From the IMG/VR virus record IMGVR_UViG_3300045996_001242, positions 1 through 64,000 of that record: a DNA stretch of 64,000 nt. One strand, written 5' to 3'. Positions 6,135-15,075 of this stretch are shown here, in pieces (the first letter of the stretch is position 1; each line of letters starts with the position of its first letter). The stretch is from a virus. A model generated the notes under the pieces. The model worked only from the letters and a program-made list of their open reading frames with translations, was not told the origin of the DNA and ran no database searches. The position numbers and the translations under genes are program-made.

Positions 6135-6944
6135 ATGACGACCCCCTCGCTTTTTAACGCGCCACCGCTGCAGTTCCCGGCCCCGAAGCCGGCCGCTCCC
6201 GTCGAGCCCGCTCCGGCTGAGACTGCTCCTACGCCGGCACCAGCTTCCTCTTCCCTGGTTCCGCTGACCGAGGACGACGTCAAGCGCGCCCTGCCGGCGC
6301 ATCTGCGCGCGTCAGTGACCCAGTCGATGGTTGACACGCTCAACCAGATCACGGCCGACCCGCTCGTCGCCGAGCAGATCCGCGGCAACTTCCTGGGCTA
6401 CTCGGGGGTCCTCAAGGAGGGGAAGTTCAAGACCGAGGATTACATCCACGCGGTCGCCTACGTCTCCTACAAGCTGATGGGCTACAACAACGAGGACAGC
6501 TACGCGCGGACCTTCCCGCAGCGCTATGCGACGCTCCTCGCCAAGGGCACCTCCAAGAAGGACATCTCGGCCTACGTCTCGGCTTATCACCGCGGCAAGC
6601 TCGTGAACCTCATCATGGAGCAATCCCTGGTTCCGACCTGGGTGCTCAACCAGGATCTCTTCCAGAAGGCGCTCAACGTCCAGGCCGATCTGATGCTCAA
6701 CGCCAACAGCGAGAAGGTGCGCGTCGAGGCGGCCAACTCGCTGCTGACGCACCTCAAGAAGCCGGAGGCCAAGGGCGAGTTCCAGATCAACATCGGCGCT
6801 CCGGACAACTCGGGCATGGGCGAGATGCGGGCTACCCTCGAGGAGCTGGCCCGGCAGCAGCGCGAGCTCATCGAGAAGGGCGCCATGAAGACGATCGACG
6901 TCGCCGGCGCCCGCCTGGTGAAGACGGAAGATCCGTCCAAATGA
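6135..6944 (+). CDS. Probable small terminase subunit (N4 gp69-like position)
   Basis: A 269-residue protein directly before the large terminase, overlapping it by 4 bases. Residues 1-45 are Pro/Ala rich and disordered. The middle is helical with small-terminase-like features: DDVKRALPAHLRASVT and YVSYKLMGYNNEDSYARTFPQRYATLLAKG, which resembles a phage terminase HTH region. NANSEKVRVEAANSLLTHL follows, and then an oligomerisation-type coiled coil (MRATLEELARQQRELIEKG). Function is inferred from position and architecture: DNA recognition for packaging. Confidence 0.65.
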   Translation: MTTPSLFNAPPLQFPAPKPAAPVEPAPAETAPTPAPASSSLVPLTEDDVKRALPAHLRASVTQSMVDTLNQITADPLVAEQIRGNFLGYSGVLKEGKFKTEDYIHAVAYVSYKLMGYNNEDSYARTFPQRYATLLAKGTSKKDISAYVSAYHRGKLVNLIMEQSLVPTWVLNQDLFQKALNVQADLMLNANSEKVRVEAANSLLTHLKKPEAKGEFQINIGAPDNSGMGEMRATLEELARQQRELIEKGAMKTIDVAGARLVKTEDPSK

Positions 6945-8617
6945 TGAGCCGCACCATCCCGGTCGGCATCGCCGATCCCACCGAGCTCGAGCTCGGCGAA
7001 AGCATCACCGGCCGGGTGATCATCAAGAAGAGCCTCGATCAATGGCTGGACGAGGTCGACTACCGGGCACTCAACGACAACACCTATGTGCCGTCCGAGT
7101 TCTCGCTCATCTACATGAACTTCATCAAGCTGGTGAACGGCGCCGAGGGCGAGAGCCACAAGACCCCGCCCGTCCACCTCAAGATGTTGGACAAGCTGGC
7201 GAATTCTACGTCGAACCAGATCGCCAACCTCTGCTTCCGCGGCGCCGCCAAGACCACGCTGTTCTTTGAATACCTGGTCCTCTTCATCGCGGTCTTCGGC
7301 TACCTGCCCGGGCTCGGCACCGTCACCGGGATGATCTACGTCTCCGACTCCATGGAGAACGGCGTCAAGTCGGCGCGCAAGAACATCGAGTTCCGCTACA
7401 ACAATTCGGACTATCTCCAGGAGTGGCTGCCCGAGGCCCACTTCACCGACAACTACCTCGAGTTCCGTAACAAGGAAGGCCATCGGCTCGGCGTCAAGAT
7501 GTTCGGCGCCAAGACCGGCATCCGCGGTACGAAGATCTTCGGCAAGCGCCCGACGCTGGCGGTCCTCGACGACCTGATCTCGGACGACGACTCGAAGTCC
7601 AAGGCCTCGATGGAGGCGATCAAGGACACGGTCTACAAGGGGATCAACTACGCGCTGGATCCAACGCGGCGCAAGATCGTCTTCAACGGCACTCCCTTCA
7701 ACAACGACGACATCATGATCGAGGCGGTCGAGTCCGGCGCCTGGGACGTGAACGTCTGGCCGGTCTGCGAGCGCTTCCCCTGCACGAGGGAGGAGTTCGT
7801 CGGCGCCTGGGAGGATCGCTTCTCCTACGACTTCATCATGGAGCAGTACGAGAACGCGGTCCTCACCGGCAAGGTCGCCGGCTTCATGCAGGAGCTCATG
7901 CTCCGCATCACCTCCGACGAGGAGCGCCTGGTCCAGGACGAGGAGATCCGCTGGTACTCGAGGACGGAGCTGCTCGCCAACAAGAGCGCCTTCAACTTCT
8001 ACATCACGACGGACTGGGCGGTCTCCGACAAGCAGACGGCCGACTTCTCGGTCATCTCGGTCTGGGCCTACAACCACAACGGCGATTGGTTCTGGGTCGA
8101 CGGCATCGTCGAGCGCCAGACCTCCGACAAGACGGTCAACGATCTCTTCCGCCTGGTTCAGGCCTCGCACCCGCAGTCGGTCGGCATCGAGGTGACCGGC
8201 CAGCAGCTCGCCTTCATCAAGTGGTTGCAGGGCGAGATGCTGACCAGGAACATCTGGTTCAACTTCGCGAGCTCGGAGAAGTCCGGCGCCGCCGGCATCC
8301 GGCCGCACACCAACAAGCTCACCCGCTTCAACCTGGTGGTGCCGCTCTTCAAGGCCGGGAAGATGTACTTCCCCCAGGAGATGAAGACCTCCCGGATTAT
8401 GGCGCATTTTCTCGGACAGATCCGTCTGGCCACAAAAAACGGCCTCAAGGGAAAAGACGACTGCCTCGATACGATTTCTATGTTAATGTACCTCAACGCT
8501 TGGAAACCGAGCGAGCAGGCCCCGCACCCGATGCAGGGCCATAATGGCGGTCCCGATTGGGACGCCGATGAGCTCGCCGACAACGAAGCCAGCCGCCTCT
8601 CCTCCTACATCGTTTGA
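6941..8617 (+). CDS. terL: Large terminase subunit
   Basis: A 558-residue packaging motor. The ATPase P-loop is RGAAKTT at residues 100-106. Walker B is LAVLDDL with D210-D211. The C-terminal RNase H-like nuclease has YITTDWAVSDKQTADFS (D358) and a late acidic motif KDDCLDTISML (D506, D510). Length matches N4-type TerL. It cuts and pumps genomic DNA into the prohead through the portal encoded at 19365. The start ATG 6941 overlaps the small subunit gene; a second ATG follows at once at 6944. Confidence 0.93.
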   Translation: MMSRTIPVGIADPTELELGESITGRVIIKKSLDQWLDEVDYRALNDNTYVPSEFSLIYMNFIKLVNGAEGESHKTPPVHLKMLDKLANSTSNQIANLCFRGAAKTTLFFEYLVLFIAVFGYLPGLGTVTGMIYVSDSMENGVKSARKNIEFRYNNSDYLQEWLPEAHFTDNYLEFRNKEGHRLGVKMFGAKTGIRGTKIFGKRPTLAVLDDLISDDDSKSKASMEAIKDTVYKGINYALDPTRRKIVFNGTPFNNDDIMIEAVESGAWDVNVWPVCERFPCTREEFVGAWEDRFSYDFIMEQYENAVLTGKVAGFMQELMLRITSDEERLVQDEEIRWYSRTELLANKSAFNFYITTDWAVSDKQTADFSVISVWAYNHNGDWFWVDGIVERQTSDKTVNDLFRLVQASHPQSVGIEVTGQQLAFIKWLQGEMLTRNIWFNFASSEKSGAAGIRPHTNKLTRFNLVVPLFKAGKMYFPQEMKTSRIMAHFLGQIRLATKNGLKGKDDCLDTISMLMYLNAWKPSEQAPHPMQGHNGGPDWDADELADNEASRLSSYIV

Positions 8618-8619
8618 TC

Positions 8620-8635
8620 GATTATCTCGATAATC
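8620..8635 (+). promoter_or_regulatory. Inverted GATTATC/GATAATC pair
   Basis: GATTATC and GATAATC are separated by two bases (TC), forming a nearly perfect 16-base palindrome in the 30-base gap between the terminase and the next gene. It is the clearest example of the motif as a symmetrical site. Confidence 0.55.
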
Positions 8636-8647
8636 CGGGTTGATTAA

Positions 8648-9409
8648 ATGCTTCTCTCCGCGCTCTTCCGCCGGCTGTCCTTTGGCGAGCTCTCCAATCT
8701 TGCGATCAGCAACTCTGGCTCGGGCACGATCGTCGAGGCCAAGTACCCGCAGCTGATCCAGTACGTGAACACCGCCCTGATCGACATCTTCACTCGCTTT
8801 GTCCTGAGCGAGAAGGAAGTGATTATCGAGCAGGTGGAAGGGCTTACGATGTACCACCTGCTGGCCAAGCACTCGGCCACCGTGGGCACCGAGGTCAACA
8901 AATACATCATCGACTCGGAGGAGGACACCTTCCGGGACGACATCGCCATCCGCATCCGCGAGGTCTGGGGCGTCGCCAATCCCACCAATCCGGCGGAAGA
9001 CGACGAGGTCGAGGAAGACCCCATCAAGTTCCCGCTGAACGATGCGGAGCACGATTACTCTCTCTTCACGCCCTCGCCCCTGTCGCTCCAGGTTCCGGAG
9101 CCCGTGGCCGGCGAGCCGCTCTCGATCATCTACCAGGCCTACCATCCGCCCCTGGTCGACGAAGAAGACGAGGAAGTGACGGAGCTGCTCGACCAGGTAA
9201 TCGATATTCCCCATTATCTTGATAATGCCCTCACCAAGCGGGTGGCATCGGAAGTCTTCTCCCACATGAACGGGCAGGAGAACATCCTCAAGGGCCAGGA
9301 GTACCTGGCCGCCTACGAGAAGGCCTGCTTCGAGATCGAGGAGCGCGATCTGGCGAACCAGTCCGCCCACACCTCCCACGACAAGCTCGAGCAGCGGGGC
9401 TTTGTCTAA
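8648..9409 (+). CDS. Head-tail/structural protein (N4 gp67-like position)
   Basis: A 253-residue acidic protein with an N-terminal helical part (QLIQYVNTALIDIFTRFVLSEKEVIIEQ), a middle acidic region (EDDEVEEDPIKFP), a strand-rich part and a long C-terminal helix (EYLAAYEKACFEIEERDLANQ). Similar small proteins sit beside the terminase in N4-like phages and are found in virions. A role as adaptor or collar between portal and tail is inferred from position only. It precedes the fibre gene by 2 bases. Confidence 0.55.
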   Translation: MLLSALFRRLSFGELSNLAISNSGSGTIVEAKYPQLIQYVNTALIDIFTRFVLSEKEVIIEQVEGLTMYHLLAKHSATVGTEVNKYIIDSEEDTFRDDIAIRIREVWGVANPTNPAEDDEVEEDPIKFPLNDAEHDYSLFTPSPLSLQVPEPVAGEPLSIIYQAYHPPLVDEEDEEVTELLDQVIDIPHYLDNALTKRVASEVFSHMNGQENILKGQEYLAAYEKACFEIEERDLANQSAHTSHDKLEQRGFV

Positions 9410-9411
9410 CC

Positions 9412-12306
9412 ATGGGTCGTAGGTCCACTTTCCACCGGCCCAACGACGTCACTATGACGGTCGATGAGCTGCTCGGTGAAGCTTATCCGGTCGTCAAGGA
9501 GGTCAAGGAGAACCTCGACGCGATCAACGAGGTCGCCGATAACCTCGACGACGTCACGGCCGCAGTTGCGTCTGCCGCCGCGGCTGCAGCATCCGCTGCT
9601 CTAGCTGCGAGCTCGGAAGCCCAGGCCGCCGCCAGTGCCACGGCCGCCATCATGGCCAAGGTGGGCGCCGAGCAGGCCGAGACCAATGCAGAGACGGCCG
9701 AAACAAACGCCGAGGCTGCCCAGGCGGCAGCTGAAGCCGCGGCTGCTGCTGCCCAACTCGCTGAGGCCAACGCCGAGACGGCCGAGGTCAATGCGGAGCT
9801 GGCTGAGACGAATGCCGAGACCGCGGAAGTAGCTGCAGAGACGGCAGCTGCTGCTGCCGCTGGATCCGCCACGACGGCCGCTGGTCAGGCGACCACAGCC
9901 GCCAACCACAAGACGGCTGCCGAGCTCGCTGAGGCGAATGCTGAGGCAGCTCTGGCTCAGGCCCTAGATGCGCTCGCTGCCGCTGAAGACGCACGAGATG
10001 CGGCCCTCGTTGCGCAAGCTGCTGCCGAAGCTGCCAAGGCCGCCGCCGAAGCCGGGTTCGACTCCTTCGACGATAAGTACCTCGGCTCGAAGACCTCGAA
10101 CCCCACCCTCGACAACGACGGCAACGCGCTCATCGACGGCGCGATCATCTGGCATAGCGTCGCCAAAGAATGGCGAGCCTACGACCTGGCCACCACTACC
10201 TGGTTCGCCATGTCGGCCGGTGTCGCCGAGGCCTCGAGCATCGGGTTCACGCCGGCGGGCAATCTCTCCTCGGACAACGTCCAGGACGCCCTGACTGAGC
10301 TCGATACCGAGAAGATCCCGCACACCTATCTCGACACCGACACGACGCTCGCTGCCAACAGCGACACCAAACTCGCCACCCAGAAGGCGGTCAAGGCCTA
10401 CGTCGACGACGCGGTAGCGGATGTCGAAGCGGTCATCATCGTGACCGACGAGTTCGTCGGCGACGGCACCGCAGACTACACCCTGAGCCAGGCGCCGCTA
10501 GAAGAGCAGACCTGCTGGCCGGTGGTGGGTGGCGTCGAGCAGCCCCCGTCGACGTTCTCGCTCTCTGGTTCCGTCATCACGTTCTCGGAGACGATCGCGG
10601 TTGGCGTCGCCATCCACGTCAAGTACATCGGCGGCGCTTTCGCGGTCGACAGCGAAACGCACGCGACGAACGCCGCTAATAGCGCCGCCGCTGCTGCCGC
10701 TTCAGAGACGGCCGCCGAGCTGGCCGAGACCAACGCGGAGACGGCAGAGACGAATGCCGAAGCTGCCGCTGCGGCTGCAGCTGCCTCGGCGACGGCGGCC
10801 CAGACGGCTGAAACGAACGCTGAGACTGCCGAGACCAACGCCGAGACCGCAGCCACAGCAGCTGCGGGAAGCGCCTCCAGCGCCGCCACTTCCGCGACCA
10901 ATGCTGCAACCTCTGCCTCCGCTGCTGCGACAGCCGAGACTAACGCCGAAACGGCCGAAAGCAATGCCGAGACGGCGCAGGCGGCAGCGGAAGCTGCTCA
11001 AGCCGCGGCCGAGGGTTTCCGTGACAACGCCGAAGCGGCCGAGACGGCGGCCGAAGCTGCTCGAGATCTGGCTCTCACTTACCGGGATGCGGCCGAGGCG
11101 TTCAAGAACAGCGCCCAGACCGCGGAGACCAATGCCGAGACGGCCGAGGCGAATGCCGAAACCGCAGAGACCAACGCTGAGACGGCACAAGCTGCTGCCG
11201 AGGATGCGCGCGATGCAGCGCTGGTCGCCCAGGCTGCAGCCGAAGCGGCACAGGCCGCTGCTGAAGCCGGCTGGGATGCCTTCGACGATAAGTACCTCGG
11301 AGCCAAAGCAGCCAACCCGACGCTTGATAACGACGGCAACGCACTCCAGGATGGCGCCGTCTACTGGAACAACGTTGCCCTCGAGTGGCGGGTCTACGAT
11401 CTTGGCACCACGAGCTGGGTGCCGCTCGCTGGTGGTGGAGCTGCTTCGGGCGTTGCCACGACTCCTGCCGGCGGTCTTGCGTCCACCAACGTGCAGGATG
11501 CGCTCAACGAGCTCGACACCGAGAAGTTCGCGAAGGCCGATGTCGACACCGACAACACCCTGGCGGCCGACAGCGACACCAAGGTAGCGAGCCAGAAGGC
11601 CATCAAGGCGCATGTCGCGGCGGCGATCGCCGCGCTCTCGAGCGTCTACCAGGCGGCCGCGACGATCCTCACCAATATCGTCGGCCTGAGCACCAACGGG
11701 CTCATCACCCGCACGGCATCGGGTGTGGTTGCGGCCCGCTCGATCGTCGGCACGACCAACGTCGTGACCGTCAGCAACGGCGATGGCGTTTCGGACAATC
11801 CGACGATCGACATCCCGACCAATGCGATCGGCAACACCCGCCTCGCCGACATGGCCGAGTCGACCATCAAGGGTCGGGCGGCATCGGCCGGCACGGGAGA
11901 TCCAACGGACCTCACCGCCGCCCAGGTGAAGACCCTCTTGGCGATCGCAGCCTCCGATGTTGTCTCTGGCCAGTTCGCGGATGCACGCATGCCGTCGCGC
12001 TTGGGCGTTAGTGCCGAGCAGACGACGGACCCCAACAACATCGTAACGACTGGCTTTTACGCAGGAGCGAACACGGCCTCGAACATCCCGGTCGCCGCGC
12101 ACTTCTACCTCTGGCACATCCGCTGGGATGTGAACTCCATGTACCAGGAGTTCCAGGTCTACAACACTGACGAGCGTTGGACCCGGAAGATGACCGGCGC
12201 AACCTGGGGCTCGTGGGCCCGAGCGCTCACCAATGGGTACACGGTCAGCACTTCCGACGCTTCCGGCTCGGCCCCTGATGGCACCATCTGGTTCAAGGTG
12301 CCGTAA
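9412..12306 (+). CDS. Tail fibre/appendage with Ala-rich coiled coils and C-terminal pyocin-knob-like domain
   Basis: A 964-residue protein. Residues about 55-215 and 415-620 are long runs of an AETNAET-type heptad, predicted trimeric coiled coils. After each run comes a related globular block: FDDKYLG...NPTLDNDGNAL...EWRVYDL, then NVQDALxELDTEK and SDTKxAxQKAxKA. The two blocks are about 404 residues apart, an internal duplication. The C-terminal 130 residues (VTTGFYAGANTASNIPVAAHFYLWH... GTWGSWARAL) look like a pyocin-knob domain, followed by YTVSTSDASG. The role is host receptor contact, as in N4 appendages. The product pairs with the small proteins downstream. Confidence 0.8.
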   Translation: MGRRSTFHRPNDVTMTVDELLGEAYPVVKEVKENLDAINEVADNLDDVTAAVASAAAAAASAALAASSEAQAAASATAAIMAKVGAEQAETNAETAETNAEAAQAAAEAAAAAAQLAEANAETAEVNAELAETNAETAEVAAETAAAAAAGSATTAAGQATTAANHKTAAELAEANAEAALAQALDALAAAEDARDAALVAQAAAEAAKAAAEAGFDSFDDKYLGSKTSNPTLDNDGNALIDGAIIWHSVAKEWRAYDLATTTWFAMSAGVAEASSIGFTPAGNLSSDNVQDALTELDTEKIPHTYLDTDTTLAANSDTKLATQKAVKAYVDDAVADVEAVIIVTDEFVGDGTADYTLSQAPLEEQTCWPVVGGVEQPPSTFSLSGSVITFSETIAVGVAIHVKYIGGAFAVDSETHATNAANSAAAAAASETAAELAETNAETAETNAEAAAAAAAASATAAQTAETNAETAETNAETAATAAAGSASSAATSATNAATSASAAATAETNAETAESNAETAQAAAEAAQAAAEGFRDNAEAAETAAEAARDLALTYRDAAEAFKNSAQTAETNAETAEANAETAETNAETAQAAAEDARDAALVAQAAAEAAQAAAEAGWDAFDDKYLGAKAANPTLDNDGNALQDGAVYWNNVALEWRVYDLGTTSWVPLAGGGAASGVATTPAGGLASTNVQDALNELDTEKFAKADVDTDNTLAADSDTKVASQKAIKAHVAAAIAALSSVYQAAATILTNIVGLSTNGLITRTASGVVAARSIVGTTNVVTVSNGDGVSDNPTIDIPTNAIGNTRLADMAESTIKGRAASAGTGDPTDLTAAQVKTLLAIAASDVVSGQFADARMPSRLGVSAEQTTDPNNIVTTGFYAGANTASNIPVAAHFYLWHIRWDVNSMYQEFQVYNTDERWTRKMTGATWGSWARALTNGYTVSTSDASGSAPDGTIWFKVP

Positions 12307-12309
12307 GTC

Positions 12310-13110
12310 ATGGCCTCCTCGATCCGAGATGGCGGGACCTGGAAACAGGTCAATGGGGTCTGGATCCGTGACGCCTCGAGCTGGAAGGAAGTCCAGAAGG
12401 CGTGGATCCGGGATGCCGGGAGCTGGAAGGAGTTCTACTCCCTGGCTCCGGCCCTGTCCCGCACGTTCGAGGATACCCGCGTAGACGCGGTCGACGGGAC
12501 CAACTCAGCGTGGACCGGCATAGCGATCGCCACGGCGCCCAATGCAAACAGGCGCATTGTTATCGCGGTCGGTGCCTCCATCTCCTCGGCGACTGAAGCC
12601 AATGCGCAGGCGTCGGCGGTCACCATCAACGGGACCATCTCGGCCACCAAGCGTCAGGGTGCTGACGTCGACACGAGCGGCAGCACCGGCTCCGGTATTG
12701 CGCTGTACACGGCGACTGTGCCTACGGGCACAACCATCGACGTGTCGGTGGACTTCCCGGCGTCCGTGAGGCGCTGCGGCATCATCGTCTGGTCGCTCAT
12801 TGCCCCTGCCGAAGCTCCGACGAACTCAGGTGTTGGCGAGACCGCCGGCTCGAGTTCGGACGACCTGAGCTTGACGGTGACCAACCCAGCAGGCGGCCTC
12901 GGCTTAGCCGCGTTCACCGATGCGAACAGCACGGCAGCAACTCTCCCCTCCACGTTCTCCGGCACCGCCAGCCCATCAGAGGTCGCGGACTTCCTGATCG
13001 AGGGCGGCTCGAACATGCACGGTGCGAACTTCGCGGCCAGCGGCACGGTCGTCTGCGGCGTCAATAACAACCTCGGCATGGTCGGCGTCTGGGCGTCTTG
13101 GGCGCCGTAA
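12310..13110 (+). CDS. Tail-tip accessory protein with WK repeats
   Basis: A 266-residue protein. The first 45 residues are three repeats of the type IRDAGSWKE (IRDGGTWKQVNGVW, IRDASSWKEVQKAW, IRDAGSWKEFY). The rest is strand-rich, Gly/Ser/Thr-rich and suggests a beta-sandwich (AIATAPNANRRIVIAVGASI..., GTIDVSVDFPA..., ending GVNNNLGMVGVWASWAP). It is a paralogue of the 241-residue protein at 13537-14262. Probably part of the adhesion apparatus, encoded right after the fibre gene. Confidence 0.65.
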   Translation: MASSIRDGGTWKQVNGVWIRDASSWKEVQKAWIRDAGSWKEFYSLAPALSRTFEDTRVDAVDGTNSAWTGIAIATAPNANRRIVIAVGASISSATEANAQASAVTINGTISATKRQGADVDTSGSTGSGIALYTATVPTGTTIDVSVDFPASVRRCGIIVWSLIAPAEAPTNSGVGETAGSSSDDLSLTVTNPAGGLGLAAFTDANSTAATLPSTFSGTASPSEVADFLIEGGSNMHGANFAASGTVVCGVNNNLGMVGVWASWAP

Positions 13111-13128
13111 TCACCATAGGAATTAGAC

Positions 13129-13533
13129 ATGGCTCTCCAGAAAGTTCACAGCTCCCGCATCGACACCCATGAGCACTCCGGCGCCGATGTTACCTCCGGC
13201 ACGGTCCCCGATGCTCGCATGCCTACCCGATTGGGCACCGTCGCCAAGACCGTTACCGACTGGAACGATGCCACCGAGGCCGGCTGGTATATGGGGAATG
13301 GCGTGACGAACACTCCCGCCGCCGGTTGGTGGATGGGCATCGTCGAGGTCCACAACTCGAACTACATCATCCAGACGCTCTGCGACTTCGACGGCGCCCA
13401 GGCTCGCTGGCGCCGCGTCAGGAACGCCGGGACCTGGGGGTCCTGGTACAAGGTCCTCACCGAGAAATACACGGTCAGCACCTCCGATGCCTCGGGCACG
13501 CCGGCCGATGGCGACCTCTGGTACAAGGTCTGA
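13129..13533 (+). CDS. Short fibre-like protein with pyocin-knob-like domain
   Basis: A 134-residue protein that corresponds to the C-terminus of the big fibre standing alone. DARMPTRLGTVAKTVTDWNDATEAGWYMGNGVTNTPAAGWW aligns by eye with the fibre's DARMPSRLGVSAEQ...GFYAGANTASNIPVAAHF, and both end with GTWGSWxxxLTxxYTVSTSDASG. It starts MALQKVHSSRIDTHEHSGAD, a phage-fibre HxH-type motif. It is probably a second receptor-binding tip produced by partial duplication. Role inferred. Confidence 0.7.
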   Translation: MALQKVHSSRIDTHEHSGADVTSGTVPDARMPTRLGTVAKTVTDWNDATEAGWYMGNGVTNTPAAGWWMGIVEVHNSNYIIQTLCDFDGAQARWRRVRNAGTWGSWYKVLTEKYTVSTSDASGTPADGDLWYKV

Positions 13534-13536
13534 CCC

Positions 13537-14262
13537 ATGACTCTAAAGGTCGGGGACGCAGGGACCTGGAAACAGGCCAAGAGCCTCTGGGTCGGGGATG
13601 CCGGCACCTGGAAGAAGGTAAAGTCCGCCTGGGTCGGCGACGGCGGCATCTGGAAGAAGATGTACTCCGGGATGCCGGAGTTCATCGGCAGCAGCAACGC
13701 CATCCAGAATGTGAGCGGCGGCACCTGCACCTATGCGGCCGGCACCACGACGGGTGACCTCCTCATCTGCGTCATCGCCTGCGACGACTCCGAGAACAAC
13801 AGCGGCCCCGCCGGCTGGACCTTCCTCGGCCGAGACACCGACGTCACGGAAGTCGCCGTGTGGGCGAAGGACTGCGCCGGCGAAACATCGGTGTCGATCC
13901 CTGGCTCGACCGGCGGCGGCGGCCCTTCGACCGTGGCCGAGGTCTACACCTTCCGGGGTGCGAACGTCGCCGGCATCACTGGCGTCAATACCGGCACGAA
14001 CAGCCCCGCTAACACACCGGTCGACAACTGCCTGGTCTTCTGCGTCCGCGGCAACACGCTCAACACCAACTCCGACAACCAGACGAGCTGGGGCACGGGC
14101 AACCTCGAGAACCCGGTCGAGGTCGGCGACTACTCCTACAACGACGGCTGGGACGTCGGCTTTGCTGCGCTGTACGGCGAGATGCAGACCGCCGGAGATC
14201 CAGGCTCGGTCACCAACAGCGCCGGCGCCGCCTACCTCAATTTTACCATCCAACCCCTTTAA
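13537..14262 (+). CDS. Tail-tip accessory protein, paralogue of 12310 gene
   Basis: A 241-residue protein with three N-terminal repeats (VGDAGTWKQAKSLW, VGDAGTWKKVKSAW, VGDGGIWKKMY) matching the repeat layout of the 12310-13110 product. The remainder is a Gly/Thr/Asn-rich beta domain (CTYAAGTTTGDLLICVIACDD..., ending NFTIQPL). It follows the short fibre by 3 bases. The order fibre-tip then WK-repeat protein thus occurs twice in tandem. Function: probably adhesion or tip assembly. Confidence 0.65.
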   Translation: MTLKVGDAGTWKQAKSLWVGDAGTWKKVKSAWVGDGGIWKKMYSGMPEFIGSSNAIQNVSGGTCTYAAGTTTGDLLICVIACDDSENNSGPAGWTFLGRDTDVTEVAVWAKDCAGETSVSIPGSTGGGGPSTVAEVYTFRGANVAGITGVNTGTNSPANTPVDNCLVFCVRGNTLNTNSDNQTSWGTGNLENPVEVGDYSYNDGWDVGFAALYGEMQTAGDPGSVTNSAGAAYLNFTIQPL

Positions 14263-14277
14263 TAAGGTCCTGTTATT

Positions 14278-14721
14278 ATGAGCAAATTTACCGGACAGCT
14301 GTCTGTCAATTACCACGACAATATCTACGGCCAACTGGCCATCCTCAACGAGCCCCTGGTCTGGGAGTGCGACGAAAAGGGCAGCGGCCTCACCGTCACG
14401 ATCCCGGCCGGCTATGTCAGCGATGGCGCCACCGTGCCCCGGATCTTCTGGTGGTTTATGCCCCCGTGGGGTCACCGCGGCACCCGGGCGGCGCTCGTCC
14501 ACGATTACCTCCTCGAGATGCTGGTCGATAAGCGCACCCCGGTAGCCGGCATCGACACTCGCTCGAAATGCGACTGGCAGTTCTTCCTGGCTCTCAAGGC
14601 GCTCGGCGTTCCGGACTGGCGGGCTCGCCTCACTTTCTGGGGCGTCACAGCCTTCACGGCGCTGTGGTCGGTCTCGAGGCAGCTCTCTTCCTGGTTCCCT
14701 GCCATCCCAGCGTTGCGATAA
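14278..14721 (+). CDS. DUF1353-family phage protein
   Basis: A 147-residue protein with the DUF1353 signature: VTIPAGYVSDGATVPRIFWWFMPPWGHRGTRAALVHDYLLE, then a conserved D (KCDWQFFLALKALGVPDWRARL) and a hydrophobic end. The family is frequent near phage tail and lysis genes. Its biochemical function is unknown, and the HDYL motif hints at a metal or catalytic site. It ends just before a hairpin at 14727-14757. Confidence 0.8.
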   Translation: MSKFTGQLSVNYHDNIYGQLAILNEPLVWECDEKGSGLTVTIPAGYVSDGATVPRIFWWFMPPWGHRGTRAALVHDYLLEMLVDKRTPVAGIDTRSKCDWQFFLALKALGVPDWRARLTFWGVTAFTALWSVSRQLSSWFPAIPALR

Positions 14722-14765
14722 TCTACAAAATCCGGTTGGTAATCCCAGCCGGATTTTGGTATGGA
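14717..14765 (+). promoter_or_regulatory. GATAATC plus hairpin element (terminator/promoter)
   Basis: GATAATC at 14717-14723 overlaps the stop region of the DUF1353 gene. A perfect 9-bp stem AAAATCCGG/CCGGATTTT follows (14727-14757), with a loop containing GGTAAT. Next comes TGGTATGGATATTTC. The stem with T-run can end transcription. A similar arrangement recurs at 16530-16577. Confidence 0.55.
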
Positions 14766-14793
14766 TATTTCAGAAAATACGAGGTGACTCTTC

Positions 14794-15066
14794 ATGACCA
14801 CGACTGTCCGCGTCTCCAACATCGATAGCGAAGGCTGGACCGAGCTTGCAGACGGCTCGGCCAATGTGACCGTCGACCATGATCGCGAGCTCTCATCTGA
14901 TGTCCTCATCTGGATCGGTGCGGCTGATCCTACGGCGGCCGTCAATGACGGGTTCCGCCTCACCAGCAAGCGGCCTACGTTCGCGATCGCTGGCCTGGAG
15001 GCCGGCGACAAGGTCTTCGCCCGTTCGACGGATGCGGAGCTCTCAGTCCTCGTCGCCAAGAGCTGA
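14794..15066 (+). CDS. Small structural-type hypothetical protein (90 aa)
   Basis: A 90-residue protein, TTTVRVSNIDSEGWTELADGSANVTVDH..., strand-rich with Asp/Ser/Thr turns, ending FARSTDAELSVLVAKS. Composition suggests a small beta-sandwich like phage head or tail decoration proteins. It stands between the DUF1353 gene and the 374-residue tail protein. No family recognised. Confidence 0.55.
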   Translation: MTTTVRVSNIDSEGWTELADGSANVTVDHDRELSSDVLIWIGAADPTAAVNDGFRLTSKRPTFAIAGLEAGDKVFARSTDAELSVLVAKS

Positions 15067-15075
15067 TCCCGCCAA

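Noticed and set aside
6587-8407. Long open frame antisense to the terminase (606 codons)
   Set aside because: It is the shadow of the terminase codon bias in GC-rich DNA; the product is low-complexity (Val/Asp/Glu/Leu/Arg/Gly) and has no domain.
9540-11280. Repeats in the fibre gene considered as a CRISPR-like or tandem DNA array
   Set aside because: They are in-frame heptad codons of a coiled coil with irregular DNA spacing, not identical repeats with spacers.
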